Positions 37,510 to 50,408 are shown, counted from the first letter of the stretch. The stretch: DNA of 64,000 nucleotides from Chinchilla lanigera (GCF_000276665.1 NW_004955446.1:14558398-14622397); one strand, 5' to 3'. Program-made: numbers and translations. The notes: generated by a model not told the origin, from the letters alone.

Positions 37510-37523
37510 TTCAATAAACATTT

Positions 37524-37620
37524 ACCAAAGTTATGTAGGGTTTTTGTGGGTGCCAGGAATCAAACTCAGGACCTCGCGCTTGCCAGGCAGATGCTACACC
37601 ACTGAGTTATATCCCTGGCC
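37524..37620 (-). repeat. ID-type SINE, older variant, antisense
   Basis: The reverse complement starts GGCCAGGGATATAACTCAGT and contains GCCTGGCAAGCGCGAGGTCC. It is flanked by TTCAATAAACATTT at 37510-37523 and 37621-37634, a perfect 14-bp duplication. Confidence 0.85.
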
Positions 37621-37634
37621 TTCAATAAACATTT

Positions 37635-38627
37635 TAAGTCTGCTTATCAGTAAAAATCTACCACTTCTGTTATTCAAAACCTGCAAAAAAGTCTTAAAGT
37701 AGAGTACAAAGAAAGATTGTTCTTTAATTTCCAGAGTCAATAAAATAATACGTACTTATGTAATACTATACTCAGAGCTTTATTATATACAGCATTCATA
37801 AAATATTGATCACTTAATGTCATTTTTATTTCTGTAATAAAGTTTGTTCATGCTGGTGTGTACATATGTGTGTTAGATACTATGTTGTGTATATAAAGGA
37901 AATAATTACCAATGTGTTTTATACAGATAACATTTCTAGAAAAAAGCCATGACCTGCTCAGAAAGTTTTGGCCAGTCACACTGTGCAGAAAAACTCAGCC
38001 TTGTAAACAAGGATTTCTGGAAGCTTGATATACAAGGTCCTCCGCCCATTTTCCTGTCACACAGGATGTAATGGCTTTTGTTGAAATGCAATGTGACACT
38101 AAAGAGCTGGCGACCACTGCATGTTTTGCCTAGTATTTGGATCACTCCATAGAGCTACATTTACAGGAAATCAAATGACCTTGAATAGATAGAACGTACT
38201 GAGGTTAAATAGCAATAGATAGTTTAAGACTGTGTTATGAAACTTTTCAGGCACACAGATTGATGTTTTACACATGCCAGGAAGAGCTTTGTTCTTAAAA
38301 CCCACATTCCTAGTGTAGTTATACATATCATAATTTTATATAAATCAGATTAAGACCCATGACATTTCCTCATTTAATCCATGCCTCCTAACAAAATGCC
38401 TACTGGAATGAGCTGTCCATTCAGTTGTCAATTTTTTTTTGCAGTGTTGATGACTTCAAGGGAGTTCAATAAAACAAGTTAACCCAATAATTATCAAATT
38501 ACACCATATTGCCATTTTATTAAATATTAGTTTTGTAACCAACATTTTACATACTGCATATATCTATTGTAGTCCCTGTTATAATGGAGTTTTAAATTGG
38601 AGAATATTAGTTAATAAAAGTGATTGT
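37635..38627. other. intergenic, nothing recognised
   Basis: No gene or clear repeat. Confidence 0.4.
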
Positions 38628-39022
38628 CTGAGTCATTTGTCTTGTTACTGGAACAAAATACCCAGCACCCATAATCTAAAGGAGAAGTTTATTCTGACTC
38701 AGTTTTAGAAGTTTTAGAAGGCCTTGGCCAGCAGACTCAAATGCAGAAACAGCATAGTGGAGAGGTCTGCTGTGGAGGACAGCTACACAGGTCATGGTGA
38801 CCAAGAAGCAGAGAGAATGGGATAGCTGCAGAGGGAGAGGTGACTTTCCAGGTCACTTCCCCAGTGACCCACCTCCAAAAAGTCTCCACCTTCTAATAGC
38901 ACTGTTAGTTCTGAACTCAGTCACCTGGTAAATACAGAGCACCAGTGATCCAATCACCTTCCAAAACCTCACCTCTGAACATAGGCCTTTGGGGGATACC
39001 CCAATTCTAAACTGTCACAGTG
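38628..39022 (-). mobile_element. MaLR-like solo LTR, antisense
   Basis: CTTGTTACTGGAACAAAATA, GCAGAGAGAATGGG, CCAGTGACCCACCTCCA, CCAATCACCTTCCAAAACCT and CCTTTGGGGGATACC are in the same antisense order as the LTR at 60.4 kb. Confidence 0.75.
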
Positions 39023-39177
39023 ATTACACATTTCTATGCTGTTGTCACTGACTGAATCCACAAGGATGTGGCAGGACTGGGTAGAGAGGAAATCATGTAA
39101 CTTTATGTGCTGTATCTTTTAAGCTGTATTCTGCCAGTTCAACTGCTGCTGCTCTCAGGTTAGAGAGTTGGCATACA

Positions 39178-39223
39178 TATTCATTCATTCATTCATTCAT
39201 TCATTCATTCATTCATTCATTCT
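39178..39223. repeat. (ATTC)n microsatellite
   Basis: About eleven uninterrupted ATTC units; they create the HSFIHSFI-type open frame at 39168-39365, which is not a gene. Confidence 0.96.
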
Positions 39224-39463
39224 TCAGGATTTATCTGGGACCCACTATATCTTAAGCCATTTTCAGCAATTAAATAAGATAGACAAATGTCCTTTCTTCA
39301 TAAAGCTTAGCTTTTGTTGTGAGGAGATAACAACCAAGGAAAAAATGAGAAAACATATCACATAGGGATAGCTATGGCGAGATGACTACAGTAAGGTGGT
39401 AGTGACCACCTCTTGGATAATCAGAGAAGACTTGTCTGAGAAGTGACATTTAATTGTGAATGA

Positions 39464-39530
39464 TAAGCTTGACAATCATGTAGGAATCATCTAAGCCTGT
39501 GACAATCACATAAGAATCATCTAAGCATAT
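39464..39530 (+). repeat. imperfect 30-bp tandem duplication
   Basis: GACAATCATGTAGGAATCAT..CTAAGC is followed at once by GACAATCACATAAGAATCAT..CTAAGC. Confidence 0.7.
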
Positions 39531-39725
39531 ATGAAAAATAAAGGCAAAAATGAACTTACACAAAATTCACTGTGCCACAAATTTCCCCTTACTGGTTCCT
39601 TCATGAGAGTGTAGCCCTTTGTTCAACAACACTGGTGAATATGTGTAGCTACTAGGCAAAGGTGACATTAGAAAAATAACACCATAGGCAAATTGTATGA
39701 AAGAAGAGCTAATTGTAGACAGAAA

Positions 39726-40052
39726 TGTTGGGAGCCGCTGGAGTTGGTTGTTGGTCATGTGTTTGAGGGTGAGACAGATCCAGAGTGCCTCAGGCAGCCA
39801 AGCTACCTCAGTATTGAAGAAAGTACCTTGCTTGGACAATTACAGTCTTAGTCTTAGTCACTAGGCAACATTATCTCTCATGATACTACTTTGCAAGTGT
39901 ATAAAATAAACTCCCCTACTGTTGGAGTCAATCCTCTTGCTCATCAGGCAAGAGGTAACTCCACCTGGCCCCGGCTATCGTCTCTTGTCTTTATTTTTAT
40001 ATCCTCTCGCCGTTTTCTCCTGGGGACCACCGAGAGATCACCGACTCCCACA
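39726..40052 (+). mobile_element. ERVK-like (class II) solo LTR
   Basis: Begins TGTTGGGAGCCGCTGGAG and ends ...GGGGACCACCGAGAGATCAC plus CGACTCCCACA, the TG...CA ends and style of rodent class II LTRs. Contains a TATA-like TGTATAAAATAAACTCCC near 39897. About 327 bp. No clear 6-bp target duplication and no interior. Confidence 0.7.
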
Positions 40053-42151
40053 GATAAATACAAAGTAAAAATGAATCATGGCATGCATATGTGGAGATTG
40101 TAGGAAAAAAGGTGAACAGGAAAATTAAATACCAGTTCCCTTCCCTTTCTTCTCTCTTTATCTACAAGACCTGGAAATGTCATATGCAGGTCTTCAAAAA
40201 CCATCATGGACTGTTTTCCTAAGGAAAAGAGGAAACTGGTAAGAGATTCAAAGCACTTTGTCTGAAGCATTATTAGTATTTTATTTAAAATCTACATTAT
40301 GAAAATAATTTTAGATAAAGTTATGTATGTGTGTCTAATAGTTAAATAGCCTCTAATTCACAAGAATAGGTGAGTAACGATCCAGTTATATACATCTTGA
40401 CCCTTCACGTCTGATTTCTTTCTGTTCCTCTGTCCTCTTCCTCTCCAACTCCCTTCCTCTTTTCTTTCCTCCTCCCCTTCCTTTCTTCCCTCCTTCTTTC
40501 CCTTGCTTCCTTCCCCCTCCCTTTCTTTCCATTCTTCATTAGTAGACAGGTATGTAAATACAATTTCTCTTTTAAATGGTGGCATCTTCATCTTTTGCAT
40601 AAATCTAAATGTGGGGTTTCTACAGAACCAAGACTCAGTAGGAAACATTTTTCATCTCAGAGTTATTTATAAATGGCTCTTACCAATTGCTTGAAAAATT
40701 TGCAGCAACAAATTTGATCATTAAGTGGAATGAATCATTTTACTTTACAGCTCAAGTAAAAAAAAAAAAAAAACTGGATTAACTGTTTCCCATTTTCTAG
40801 TTTGTGATATATAAGTGAAGCTACAAAACAAATCAGCCAGGTCAATCTGGTTCATGTTCAAAGTTCAGCACCATGTCAGAAGAATCTAGAACACTGACTG
40901 CTGTGTCCAAGTAGGAAAAAAAACAAGACTGGCCTTTAGAACAGGAATGTGGAATTTGTTAGTATTTTCAGAACCTGTGGACTTAATTTTAAATGTGTGC
41001 CTATAAGGGTACTTGTAATGTAGTCTTCCTAAGAGGAAGATGGAAAGGAAAAGATATTTCTCTTTTAGACATAGAAATGCATTCCTGTCCATATTTATGA
41101 AAACGTGATCATATTGCTCACTGTGTTGATACTTTTTCATTATGTGATTTTAGTATGTAATGTGCTTTTAAATTATAAACATTTTATGACATCGGCTGCA
41201 CTGGCATGATCATTTTCCATTACTGCATTTCTTTGGTTTACTATGTATTTTTTTCTAGTGGTCCCTCAATTCATTTCAATTTTTGTTATGGTGAACAGTG
41301 AACACATTTCTGTACCCAGTCAGGAGTACACAGAGTGCAGTGCACACACACATGCTGGACACTTACCCAAAACTTCTCAGAGATTGAAACCTCTAAGGTG
41401 AGATCTAAAAGCTGAGATCTGACAAGCTCATTTGTAAATGATAAGAGACAAGACCTAAACTGACTCTCATTTATCTTTAATTTTTAATCTTTCTGTGCTA
41501 ATTAATTTAATAGAACATTCTTTAAAAACTCTTTGTTCTTACTGACTCAGAATTAAAAAATAAATACCGCGTTGAACTCTTCCTCTTTTTTCTGTCTTAT
41601 TATTAATAAAAATGCCACTAGTTGCACAGGAATAATAAAACTTGCTTTGCTTTTATTCCTAGATAAAACTGAGCCCACTGATTATACAATTAAATTGCTT
41701 GAATTTTCTGCAGTGTCATATTTAACAATAGTTTTATTTAATCAGGTATAATGAGCTCACCACTAACAAATAAGTGTTGTACTTTCTATAGAGAATCAAT
41801 ACTTACAAACTTCCAGCAGGAAACTAGACAAATATCTGTTCTGTGGCTTTTAAAGTCTTATAGGTGACAAATAAGGCCAATTTTGGAGGATCTTGATAAA
41901 AGAAAAGTCATCTACATTCATTCCATCTTTGCTTATCAGAATCACAACTATGCTTAAGGCCTCATTTCCAATGTGATGTTCTTCTTAGAGCCTCAAGAAG
42001 TGATCATGGATCACAGGAATTATAAATTCCAGGGCCTGGTAATTAAGAGGACCTACAGCATCATAAAGACCAGAGAGAAAGTAGTAAACAAGCACTAAAG
42101 ATGAAAATTGAACATCACGATTTCAGCTAGAGGGAAAAAAATACTAATTAA
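40053..42151. other. intergenic; pyrimidine-rich tract; nothing else recognised
   Basis: A C/T-rich tract at about 40410-40540 produces the lysine/glutamate-rich minus-strand open frame at 40358-40648, which is not a gene. The remainder is AT-rich and unassigned. Confidence 0.4.
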
Positions 42152-42163
42152 AGATTCAGCATG

Positions 42164-42248
42164 GGGGCTGGGGATTTAGCTCAGCGGCAAAAGCGCCTGC
42201 CTGGCAAGCGCAAGGTCGTGAGTTCGGTTCCTGGTACCGGAGAAAAAC

Positions 42249-42285
<37 letters not shown>
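42164..42285 (+). repeat. ID-type SINE (copy 4) with a long A tail
   Basis: Full-length, with about 36 uninterrupted A after ...GAGAAAAACC. Perfect target duplications AGATTCAGCATG at 42152-42163 and 42286-42297. The long pure tail suggests a recent insertion. Confidence 0.96.
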
Positions 42286-42288
<3 letters not shown>

Positions 42289-42297
42289 TTCAGCATG

Positions 42298-45183
42298 AAA
42301 GATAAATTCACACATTGTACCAAAATTGTGGATAAAGCCCCTGCCATGAGGCAGAGAAAATATGAAGGAGATGGGAGACAGGTCAAAGGTAGGAAATATT
42401 GGGTAAGGGGATCAAAACAATCAAAATATATACATGTACCAATCCCTCAATACAAATATAACTGATATGTGTGTAAACGTACATTAATTAAAAAAGAAAC
42501 AAAAGTTATTCCCAACACTGTTACTCCATTATTGAACATAAACCTACTTAAAGGGTTCCCCCCCCCCCCGCATGAGATCAATCATAATATGAATAAAGCA
42601 TTGCACCTTTTCCTAAGCCGTAAAAAAGTAAAATAAAATGAGATATTAGGATTCTTGGGTCACATGTAGCAATATACTAATGGAATTGACTTTAAAATAG
42701 TGCTTTTACCTCCTTTCACTCCAATCATGAATCAAATAGGGGTGAACCAAGTAGAGACTCAGTCATGATTCAAATAAGGAATCAAAGTTAGATGAACATT
42801 TACTTATTGTACATTGTTCAGGATTTTATAAACTGGTTTGTGTAGGTCTGAGGGGATTATTGGGATATGAAGAATCACATTTGTCTGTTGCTCCTCCTGT
42901 ATTTTGTGTAAGTTAGATAGTTGACATTATAGCAAATAAGGACTGCAACATAAGGGAAACAAGTCCACTCACACTTGGGGAAAATAAGAGGAGTTGCAAA
43001 GAAATATTTATTCTGAAGCAAGTCCATTCTGGCCACTTGACTCCCAGTCTGAAAATATTAGCAATATTTTAATAACAGGAAAGTGAAATAAGAATCTGCC
43101 ACCAGCAAGAGAGTTGAGAAGTTCACTTAAATCTTGAAAAATTGATTTCACTTCCTTCAAATGTAGCACTCTGATGAGAGACCAATGAAGCTTCCAACAC
43201 TTTATTTATAGTCTGCAGGATGTTAGTGTGTTTACTGTTCAAATTCTTTAGACAAGTTTTGCAGCAAGTTTTCCGAACTGGGTTTACATCATTACATAAC
43301 AACAACAAAAATATCAGCACTACACATGTTTTCTTCCCATTTTATTATTTATCCAGGAATTTCAAGCAAAGTGTGGACACACTGCCAGTTTTTGTGCTGT
43401 CAGTTGGGAGGTGAAAGTATGTTGAAAGAATTCCAAATACCTGTTGATATTAAGAACTTTTTATAATTCAGAAACTCTGTAAGAGGCAGTTTGTCAGAAA
43501 TCATAATTCTTGTTTCTTACTAGTGTAGGAAAATAATGCCACCAACTAAACTTAGAATTGAGGAAAATACTAGATAAGGATAAGCCCTGCTTTCAGGAAG
43601 GAAGTGAAATATTCAGATTCAAATCAGACTTGTAGGTTGAGAAAATAGGCACTTACTTCCTTTTTTTGATCTAGTCTTGGTCAAGTAGACTGATAGATTA
43701 CCCAGATTTGCAGTTATTTTGGTATATATATGAAGGTCCATTTTCAGAGGAAACCCTCAAGTTACAGAAAATATGAAACACCCTATAACTTTGGCAGAAT
43801 CATTGGGAGATAAACCTTAAGATATTTCTAGATCATTAGAAATCTGGTATACGTACATTGGTAATTGTTGAATTTTAAAAGTGTATATCAATTTTATGAT
43901 AAATGAAAAATTCAGCTCTGGAGTCAAATACCTAGAAACGTTTCCAAGATAATTCTGGAAGTCATCTCTGATCAGGCTAACCTAGTTTAGAATTGGGAAA
44001 AGTACTGGAAAAAATTCTTGAGTCTTTCTTTAAATGCAAACACTGCATTTTCTTTACTTGACTAAAATAGTCACTTCATAGAATGGGTAAACCTTTTTTT
44101 AAAACTTCACGCTTGAACAACTGACGAAACAACTTTGCATGTTTTACCCATTTACTGGGTTTGATTTTACCAATTTTAGATTTACACTCATGGAATTCTG
44201 GTTATATGATTATTTTTGAAAAAGATATAGGGGGTGACACAGGTATAAGCTGCTCAACATAGAAATTTCTTTGAGGTATGAAAACAATCAAACCAACAAA
44301 ACCATTATTTTTCACTTATAATATCAATCTGACTTCAGCAAATGCATGAAAAGGAATAGTCACTTGGTCACAAAGGTAACTTTAATGAACATTAATCCAT
44401 TAGTAATTTTTTTTAGTTCCAACATAGTCTGATTTTATTCTTTTCTATGCTTCTCTCTGTCCCTTCTATTCTTGTTTTGCTTGGAGAATTTCATAAAATA
44501 AACACTGACATTTAATGGATAAAACATAAACTATTAACACCAAAAATTCAAAAGGAAGCAAATCTTGTTGCCTTAGAGAAAAGCTAGGCCATCTCCTGAC
44601 TCATCATTTGAGCTGCAGTGCCCGTGGGTTAAGTGCTGAGCAATGTCATCATAAGTGACTCCTGTGTGAGGAACAGCTTAAGGCTATTTTGTGGAACATG
44701 GAGTTTATGGGGGTATACAGGGTTATTGCATGGGTAGTTGGTGAGTAGCAAAGACTTTAGGAAAGACATGTCTTTTATGGGCTAGGAGTCTTGGTAACTG
44801 TTCTGCACAAGAAAAATCAAACAGGAAACCAATGGACTTTAGTAACTATCTATAAAGCGAGTTAGTAGTGATGACTACAAGACAAAAATCTTAAAGTCCA
44901 ATAAGGCCATGGAGTTCTGAATGAAATAGATCCATCTATTACTATACAGATATGCATAATATACACATTAAGGCATATAGAAATATTATTTTCACGAAAT
45001 AAATGTTATTTTTCTCATTTTGCTTTAAATTCATGATCTTCTTTATTTAGTTTTTTTCCTCCAATTTTGATAGTGACATGGTTAACAGAAAAATATTTTA
45101 CTATAACATAACAGAAATCAAATTATGTATCAATCAGAAATTAGCATTTGCTGCTGAAAAGGGCAAAGAAAACTGGGGTGAAT
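42298..45183. other. intergenic, nothing recognised
   Basis: AT-rich; a C10 run lies at about 42559. No gene recognised. Confidence 0.4.
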
Positions 45184-45196
45184 AAGACATTTGATG

Positions 45197-45291
45197 GGGG
45201 CTGGGGATTTAGCTCAGCGGCAAAGCGCCTGCCTGGCAAGCGCAACGCCGTGAGTTTGGTTCCCGGTACCGGAGAAAAACCAAAAAAAAAA
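45197..45291 (+). repeat. ID-type SINE (copy 5)
   Basis: Full-length. Perfect 13-bp target duplications AAGACATTTGATG at 45184-45196 and 45292-45304. Confidence 0.96.
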
Positions 45292-45304
45292 AAGACATTT
45301 GATG

Positions 45305-45636
45305 AACTTTATAAAGGGAAGGTATTTTTGCTGCTTGATTCAGCTGAATCTTGCCCTTTGCGAGTGATAGTTTAGTGCTGTAAAATCTTTCAGTGATTAA
45401 AAAATCAGAACTTTACAATACTTGAAAATTGGAAGTCATCTAACATATTTATTATCTTTTTAAAAAACCATACCTTCCCCCAAATTCTTCAGTAGATTTT
45501 CAAGGAAAACCTACTAGGGGACTTGAAGCTCTCCATAGGTTTCTACTTCATGACCATCTTTTTGTATTTTTTAGAAGTTTTCTTTTTAAACTCTTTTTCT
45601 TTTTAAAAATAAATTGTATTACTTAATTACTTCCAT
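45305..45636. other. intergenic, nothing recognised
   Basis: No gene or clear repeat. Confidence 0.4.
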
Positions 45637-46075
45637 GGTGTGATGGTTCCTTTTATATATCTGTTTGGCCCCAGGATATCTGGAGATTTGATTAAATATT
45701 GTTTTGGTTGTGTCTGTTAGGGTGTTTGTGAATGAGATAAACATAAATTGGTAGACTGTGGAAAGCAGATGACCTCATCCAATGTGTGTGGGTCTCTCTG
45801 AATCAGCTGGGAGCCCAAGGAGAACAAAAAGCCTGGGTAATGGGGAAGTCCCCTTTGTCTCTCTCTGCACTGGGACATCAACTTTTTTCCTGCTTTTAGA
45901 TTCAACCTGAAATTTTAGCTTTTGAGCCTTGATCTTACTGGATTGGAGCTATGCTGTTGGCTTTTCTGAATCTCTAGTTTCTTAATAGCAGATATGGAAC
46001 CTCTCAGCCTCTGTTGAGGTATGAGCAAATTTCTCAAATTAAATCACCTATATATAAAGATACAAATCTTTCTAC
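45637..46075 (+). mobile_element. ERVL solo LTR (MLT2-like)
   Basis: GTGTGATGGTTCCTTTTATA, then TTGGTTGTGTCTGTTAGGGT, AATTGGTAGACTGTGGAAAG, TGCACTGGGACATCAAC and CTCAGCCTCTGTTGAGG follow the order of MLT2-type LTRs. The 3' end is decayed. Confidence 0.75.
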
Positions 46076-46227
46076 ATACTTACCTACCAATCTATAGTCA
46101 TACCTGTACTTGCTTGCTTTGAAATTCATTGAATTTGGTACTTGATGCATCTGAATGCAAAATTTTTGTCCCCGTACTTTTTTGGTACTCCATGTGCGAA
46201 TCCTTTTTCAATCTCCCTACCTCCAGA

Positions 46228-46296
46228 AATTTTGTCTCTATCTGTCTCTCTGTCTGCCTCTCTTCCTCTCTGCCTCTCTCTCTCTCTCTCTCTCCT
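46228..46296. repeat. (CT)n-rich microsatellite
   Basis: TCTGTCTCTC/TCTGCCTCTC repeats grading into about ten CT units. It explains the RERERE-type open frames at 46098-46332. Confidence 0.9.
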
Positions 46297-47584
46297 GTCC
46301 AACTGTATAAACAACTAAAGAACTCCATCTAATACACATAGAAATAAGGAAAATAGCTTTGTTTCAGGAGTTAGAAACAATGTTTAGTGTCAGAGACACT
46401 CAACTACTCAACTACTGATTTTTGAACAGTAATCCTCACACAATAAAACATGTTGAGAATTTTAATAATCTGAAATCTTCACATTTGAAATAAGGAAAAA
46501 TGTTTTTCAAATTATCCATTTTGTCATTAACATTGTGAGGTTGGGAAGGTCATTTCTCTTAGGTATAAGTTACTATATTTTGGGACTAAACACTATAAAA
46601 CCTGTAATTAGAATTTTATTTTCCAGATTTCATACATTTCAGTGGAATATTATGTAGATGTTATTTCTCAGTTGTCAGCTATAGTAGAAAAGACTATTAA
46701 TAACAGAAAATATAGTTAGGCAAAATATAATCACAGTCATTTCTACATCTATGATAAATCTGCAGTAAATATTTCTGGGTTTTCATCCTGCATTCTGTTT
46801 GATTCTTTTTTATTGATTTTTGATGTTCCTTAGTGCTTTTTAGTTGGTAAATGATTATAATGCCAGTCATGAGAGAAATGGATGGAAGAAAAATTTAATT
46901 GAATAAACTTTTTTATTAGTTTTATGTTTTTGAAAATTGCAAAAACTTTTACTACTCTATTTTATAGTGGGAAAGTCTAGTTTAGCTATTGTGGGAATGT
47001 AGTCTGACAGTCACTGGAGTAGGTGTTCCCTAAGGCTCCTGCCAGCTATAACATTCCATGCATCTACATTTTTAAAGTGTGGCCAAGCAAAAGCCATCTA
47101 CTCTTAGTTGGAAAGAAATACTCTTACAAACAATAATAGCTCCGGGGCATGTTCTGTTAATTGAAACTGAGAAAAGAAACATTTAAGGACAAGCACCATA
47201 GCTTGAGTGCTTGCAAACTTTTCTCTTATAATAAACTTTAAGAGGTTTATCAAACTTCTTTTCAATCATGCCTCCATGCAGTAAGTTTTGTAAATTGCTT
47301 TGTCCATTTATTTTAATATCTATTACCTATTAGAAAATTATCTATGCTGGGAATAAAGCAGTGAACACAGAAAACAAATTTTCCATTTTCATGAGCTTAT
47401 ATGTTAGTGGAGAGAAACAAAAAGTCAATAAAATATGAAAACAGTACATTAGTGGCAAGTTTCATAGTGAACATAAAGCAGAAGTAGAGGAAAGAGTTTA
47501 TGGGATAGAGGATGTGAGAGGAAGTTTAAGAGAGAACAAGCAGGAAAAATTTCACTGTGAAAATGAGCAAAGATGGGAAGCTCT
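46297..47584. other. intergenic; traces of an old interspersed repeat
   Basis: Around 47340-47440, AATAAAGCAGTGAACACAGA and CATGAGCTTATATGTTAGTG resemble an old mammalian repeat that I cannot name. No gene recognised. Confidence 0.4.
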
Positions 47585-47945
47585 ATCTTTGCCAGCTTGG
47601 GCTGCTATAACAAATTATCATGGGCTTGATAACTTAGCAGTAAACATTTATCTGTCATAGTTCTGGAAGCTGGAAACTCCAAGGTCAAGGAACAGCAAAT
47701 CCAGTTTCTAACAAATGACCACTTCCTTCTTGGAGGATGGTTGTCTTTATATTGTATACTCACACAGTGGAGAGCACTGAGAGCACTGGATCCTGGAGTC
47801 ATTTTCATATGGGTACTAATCTTCGAAGAACCGCACTCTGACATCAAATTCTAATCCTAATCACCTCCTAAAGACCCAAACTTCAATTACCATCATATTA
47901 GAAATGAAGTTTTCAACATATGTGTCTGCAGATGACATGCAAACA
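47585..47945 (-). mobile_element. MaLR solo LTR (MST/MLT1-like), antisense
   Basis: TTGGGCTGCTATAACAAATT, CATAGTTCTGGAAGCTGGAA, ACTCCAAGGTCAAGG, AATCCTAATCACCTCCTAAA: the antisense order of an MST/MLT1-type LTR. Confidence 0.8.
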
Positions 47946-48442
47946 TTCAGTTTATAATCAGGTCCATGTAGAAAGCTCTGAGGCTAGAGTACTTCTGTGA
48001 TTTTCAAGAGACTGGCTTATTTAGATTTAGATTTGAATGACCGTGGCACATTTAAAAATGGATTATAAGGTGGCAAGGGTTGAAGAAGAAGAGCAGTGAG
48101 AAAGTAATAGCAACAATCCTAGTGTAGCATGATAATGGTTCAGACCAGGGTGGAGGTGAGAAAGGTTAGATTTGGGATATATTTTAAGGTTAGAGCCAGC
48201 AGCAAACATTTATTTGAAGAGGTCAGATGTGCAGTGTGAACGGGAATTGTTGAGTGTGAATTCAAAGTCACCAAAGGCAAGCTCTTACTCCCTTGCAGAT
48301 ATTCCTACGCCAATACCAACAGTTTGTTAAACTTGCAGATATAATACATTCTTAGGCGTTTTCATTATTAGTAACCCATTTTCTTTATTTAAAAGAACAA
48401 CAACATGATTAGAAGCAGGACTCTGAACTGCATCAAGTTCAC
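47946..48442. other. intergenic, nothing recognised
   Basis: No gene or clear repeat. Confidence 0.4.
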
Positions 48443-49489
48443 TGCGACAGTTTAATTTAAATGACAACCTGATTGGCTTGGGAACTGTATAGGAGACAAG
48501 TACAGCATATTTCTGGAGGTGTCTGGGTTTGTCACAAGGTGGACCCTTAGGGCCTGTGTCTGGTCCTTGGGCCCCTGGTCCTTTGCTCCACTACACCCTT
48601 CTGCCGTGATGTTCCTGCCTTAGATCCAATCAACCATGGATTAAACCCTCTAAAACAATGAGAGGAAAAAAAATCCTTCCCCTCTTTAAGTTGTATATGT
48701 TGGGTGTTTGTTCCAAGCAATAGTAAAGCCAACTAATACAGAAAATTGGTACCAGAGAAGCGAGGCTGTTGCTGTTACTATACTTGACCATGTAGTGTAG
48801 AAGCTCTTGAAAGTAGTTTGAGACAGGAAACTGGAAAGGTTTGGGGATATGGGCTAGAGAATCTCTAGAATGCTATAACCAGAGCCTGATCAGTGATTCT
48901 AGGTAGAGCGCAGAGGACCAAAAATTAATAGTAAGATAGACAGTAAATGCTAGGAGCAGGAAGTTTCAGTTGGGAACAAGGACTTCACTGGCAATTAGAC
49001 TAAAGACCATATTTGTTACACTGTGGCGAAAAATTTATCTCCATTTTGCCCATATCCCAAAACTTTGAATGAAACTGAGACTAAGGACAAGGGACTAATT
49101 GATAGGTCAGAGGAAATTTCCAAACAGCCCAGTGTTCATGTTGTGGCAAGAGTTCTGCTGGTCACTTTTAGTCAGATTTCTTGTGGGAATGTAGGGCCAA
49201 AAAATGAGTGCAGAAAAATTTGAAAAACTTAAATAGTAGTCCAGAAGGAACTATGTGTAAAATTGGAATCAAAGGAAGGGTAGTTCTTGAAGACATTAGC
49301 GCCATTAGAAAAAAATCGAGTACTTTGAAGAAAGACAAGAAGAAAGATGAGTTGAGAGCATCTCAAAAATCAGTAAGACCCCAGCCATTGCAGGCTCAAG
49401 GGTGCAAAAGTCTCAGCTTTTCATTTGGGAAGACAGTCACCGAATGCCTGATTGAGAAAGGCTTCCTGGGGAATTGGTCACCAGGATTT

Positions 49490-49603
49490 TTTTTTCAGAC
49501 AAGATCTCACTATATAGTTCAGGTTGGTCTTGAACTCATGACAAGTCTCTTGCCTCACCTCCCAAATGCTTGGTTTACAGGCATGTGCCACCATACCCAG
49601 TAC
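49490..49603 (-). repeat. B1 SINE inside provirus 2
   Basis: TTTTTCAGACAAGATCTCAC, TTGGTCTTGAACTCATGACA and GGCATGTGCCACCATACCCA, antisense B1. Confidence 0.85.
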
Positions 49604-50046
49604 CTCAATATTTATTTTATTGTGCTTCATCATCCAAACATTGAGAAACTACTGCATCACTGTTCCAAGGGGAACTGGTTACTGCTTCCACTGACAACTA
49701 CCATGGTATCATTCATAGGATGCTGGTTTTATTGGCATTCACATTGTAAAAGTTGTAGCATTGTGGAGGATTCCACTCAGATTTCAAAGGTAGGCCTGAG
49801 AGGCCAGGCAAGGATCCCTGGAGGAGGAATTATGTGCAACTATGTTAGTGAAGGTACAGTTGGAGATACCAGTACTATGGGAAGTCTGCTGAGGAAAGGA
49901 GCAGGCAGTGAATGGAGCCAGTCTAAGAGATGGGCCTTGTGGAATACAACCAGCAAGACTATAGGGGTAGAAGTCTTCTGGCCACTATCGTGCGCCATGG
50001 ATACCAGACATGGAAGTAAAAAGGATTTAATGTTTTCCTTACTGGG

Positions 50047-50408
50047 TGCTATAGTTAGATCAAGAATGACCTCCAAAATCTCAAGCATTCAAAGGCAGGG
50101 CTTTTGGAAGATGATTGGATCATGGGACACTATAGCTAAATGTGATGTTAGTAGGTGGAGCCTCGTTGGAAAGGGCAGGTTATGAAGTTTAACCTGGAAG
50201 GGTAGTCTCCCACCCTGGTTCCCCCATTTATTCTCTCCATCCTGGCCATGATATATAAGCCTCTTTTCTCACTCTAGGTACCCCTACCCTGCCGTTTCTG
50301 CCTGGGGACCAGCTGACTATGGGTTGCAGCAGAGTGAAAATAAACCTCTCCTCCCTTAAACTAAAGGTTACTGGTTTGTGTCTTAGCAATGAAAAAGTGA
50401 CCAAAGCA
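50047..50408 (+). mobile_element. MaLR solo LTR nested in provirus 2
   Basis: TGCTATAGTTAGATCAAG ... AAAATAAACCTCTCCTCCCT ... GACCAAAGCA, with TG...CA ends. Flanked by CTGGG (50042-50046) and CTAGG (50409-50413), a likely 5-bp target duplication with one change. Confidence 0.8.

Noticed and set aside
39178..39223. CRISPR-like repetitive array
   Set aside because: It is a pure ATTC microsatellite without spacers, in mammalian DNA.
49208..50185. 325-codon open frame, longest in the window
   Set aside because: It runs through MaLR interior sequence, an antisense B1 and the start of a nested LTR, and has no domain motif; it is a chance frame across repeats.
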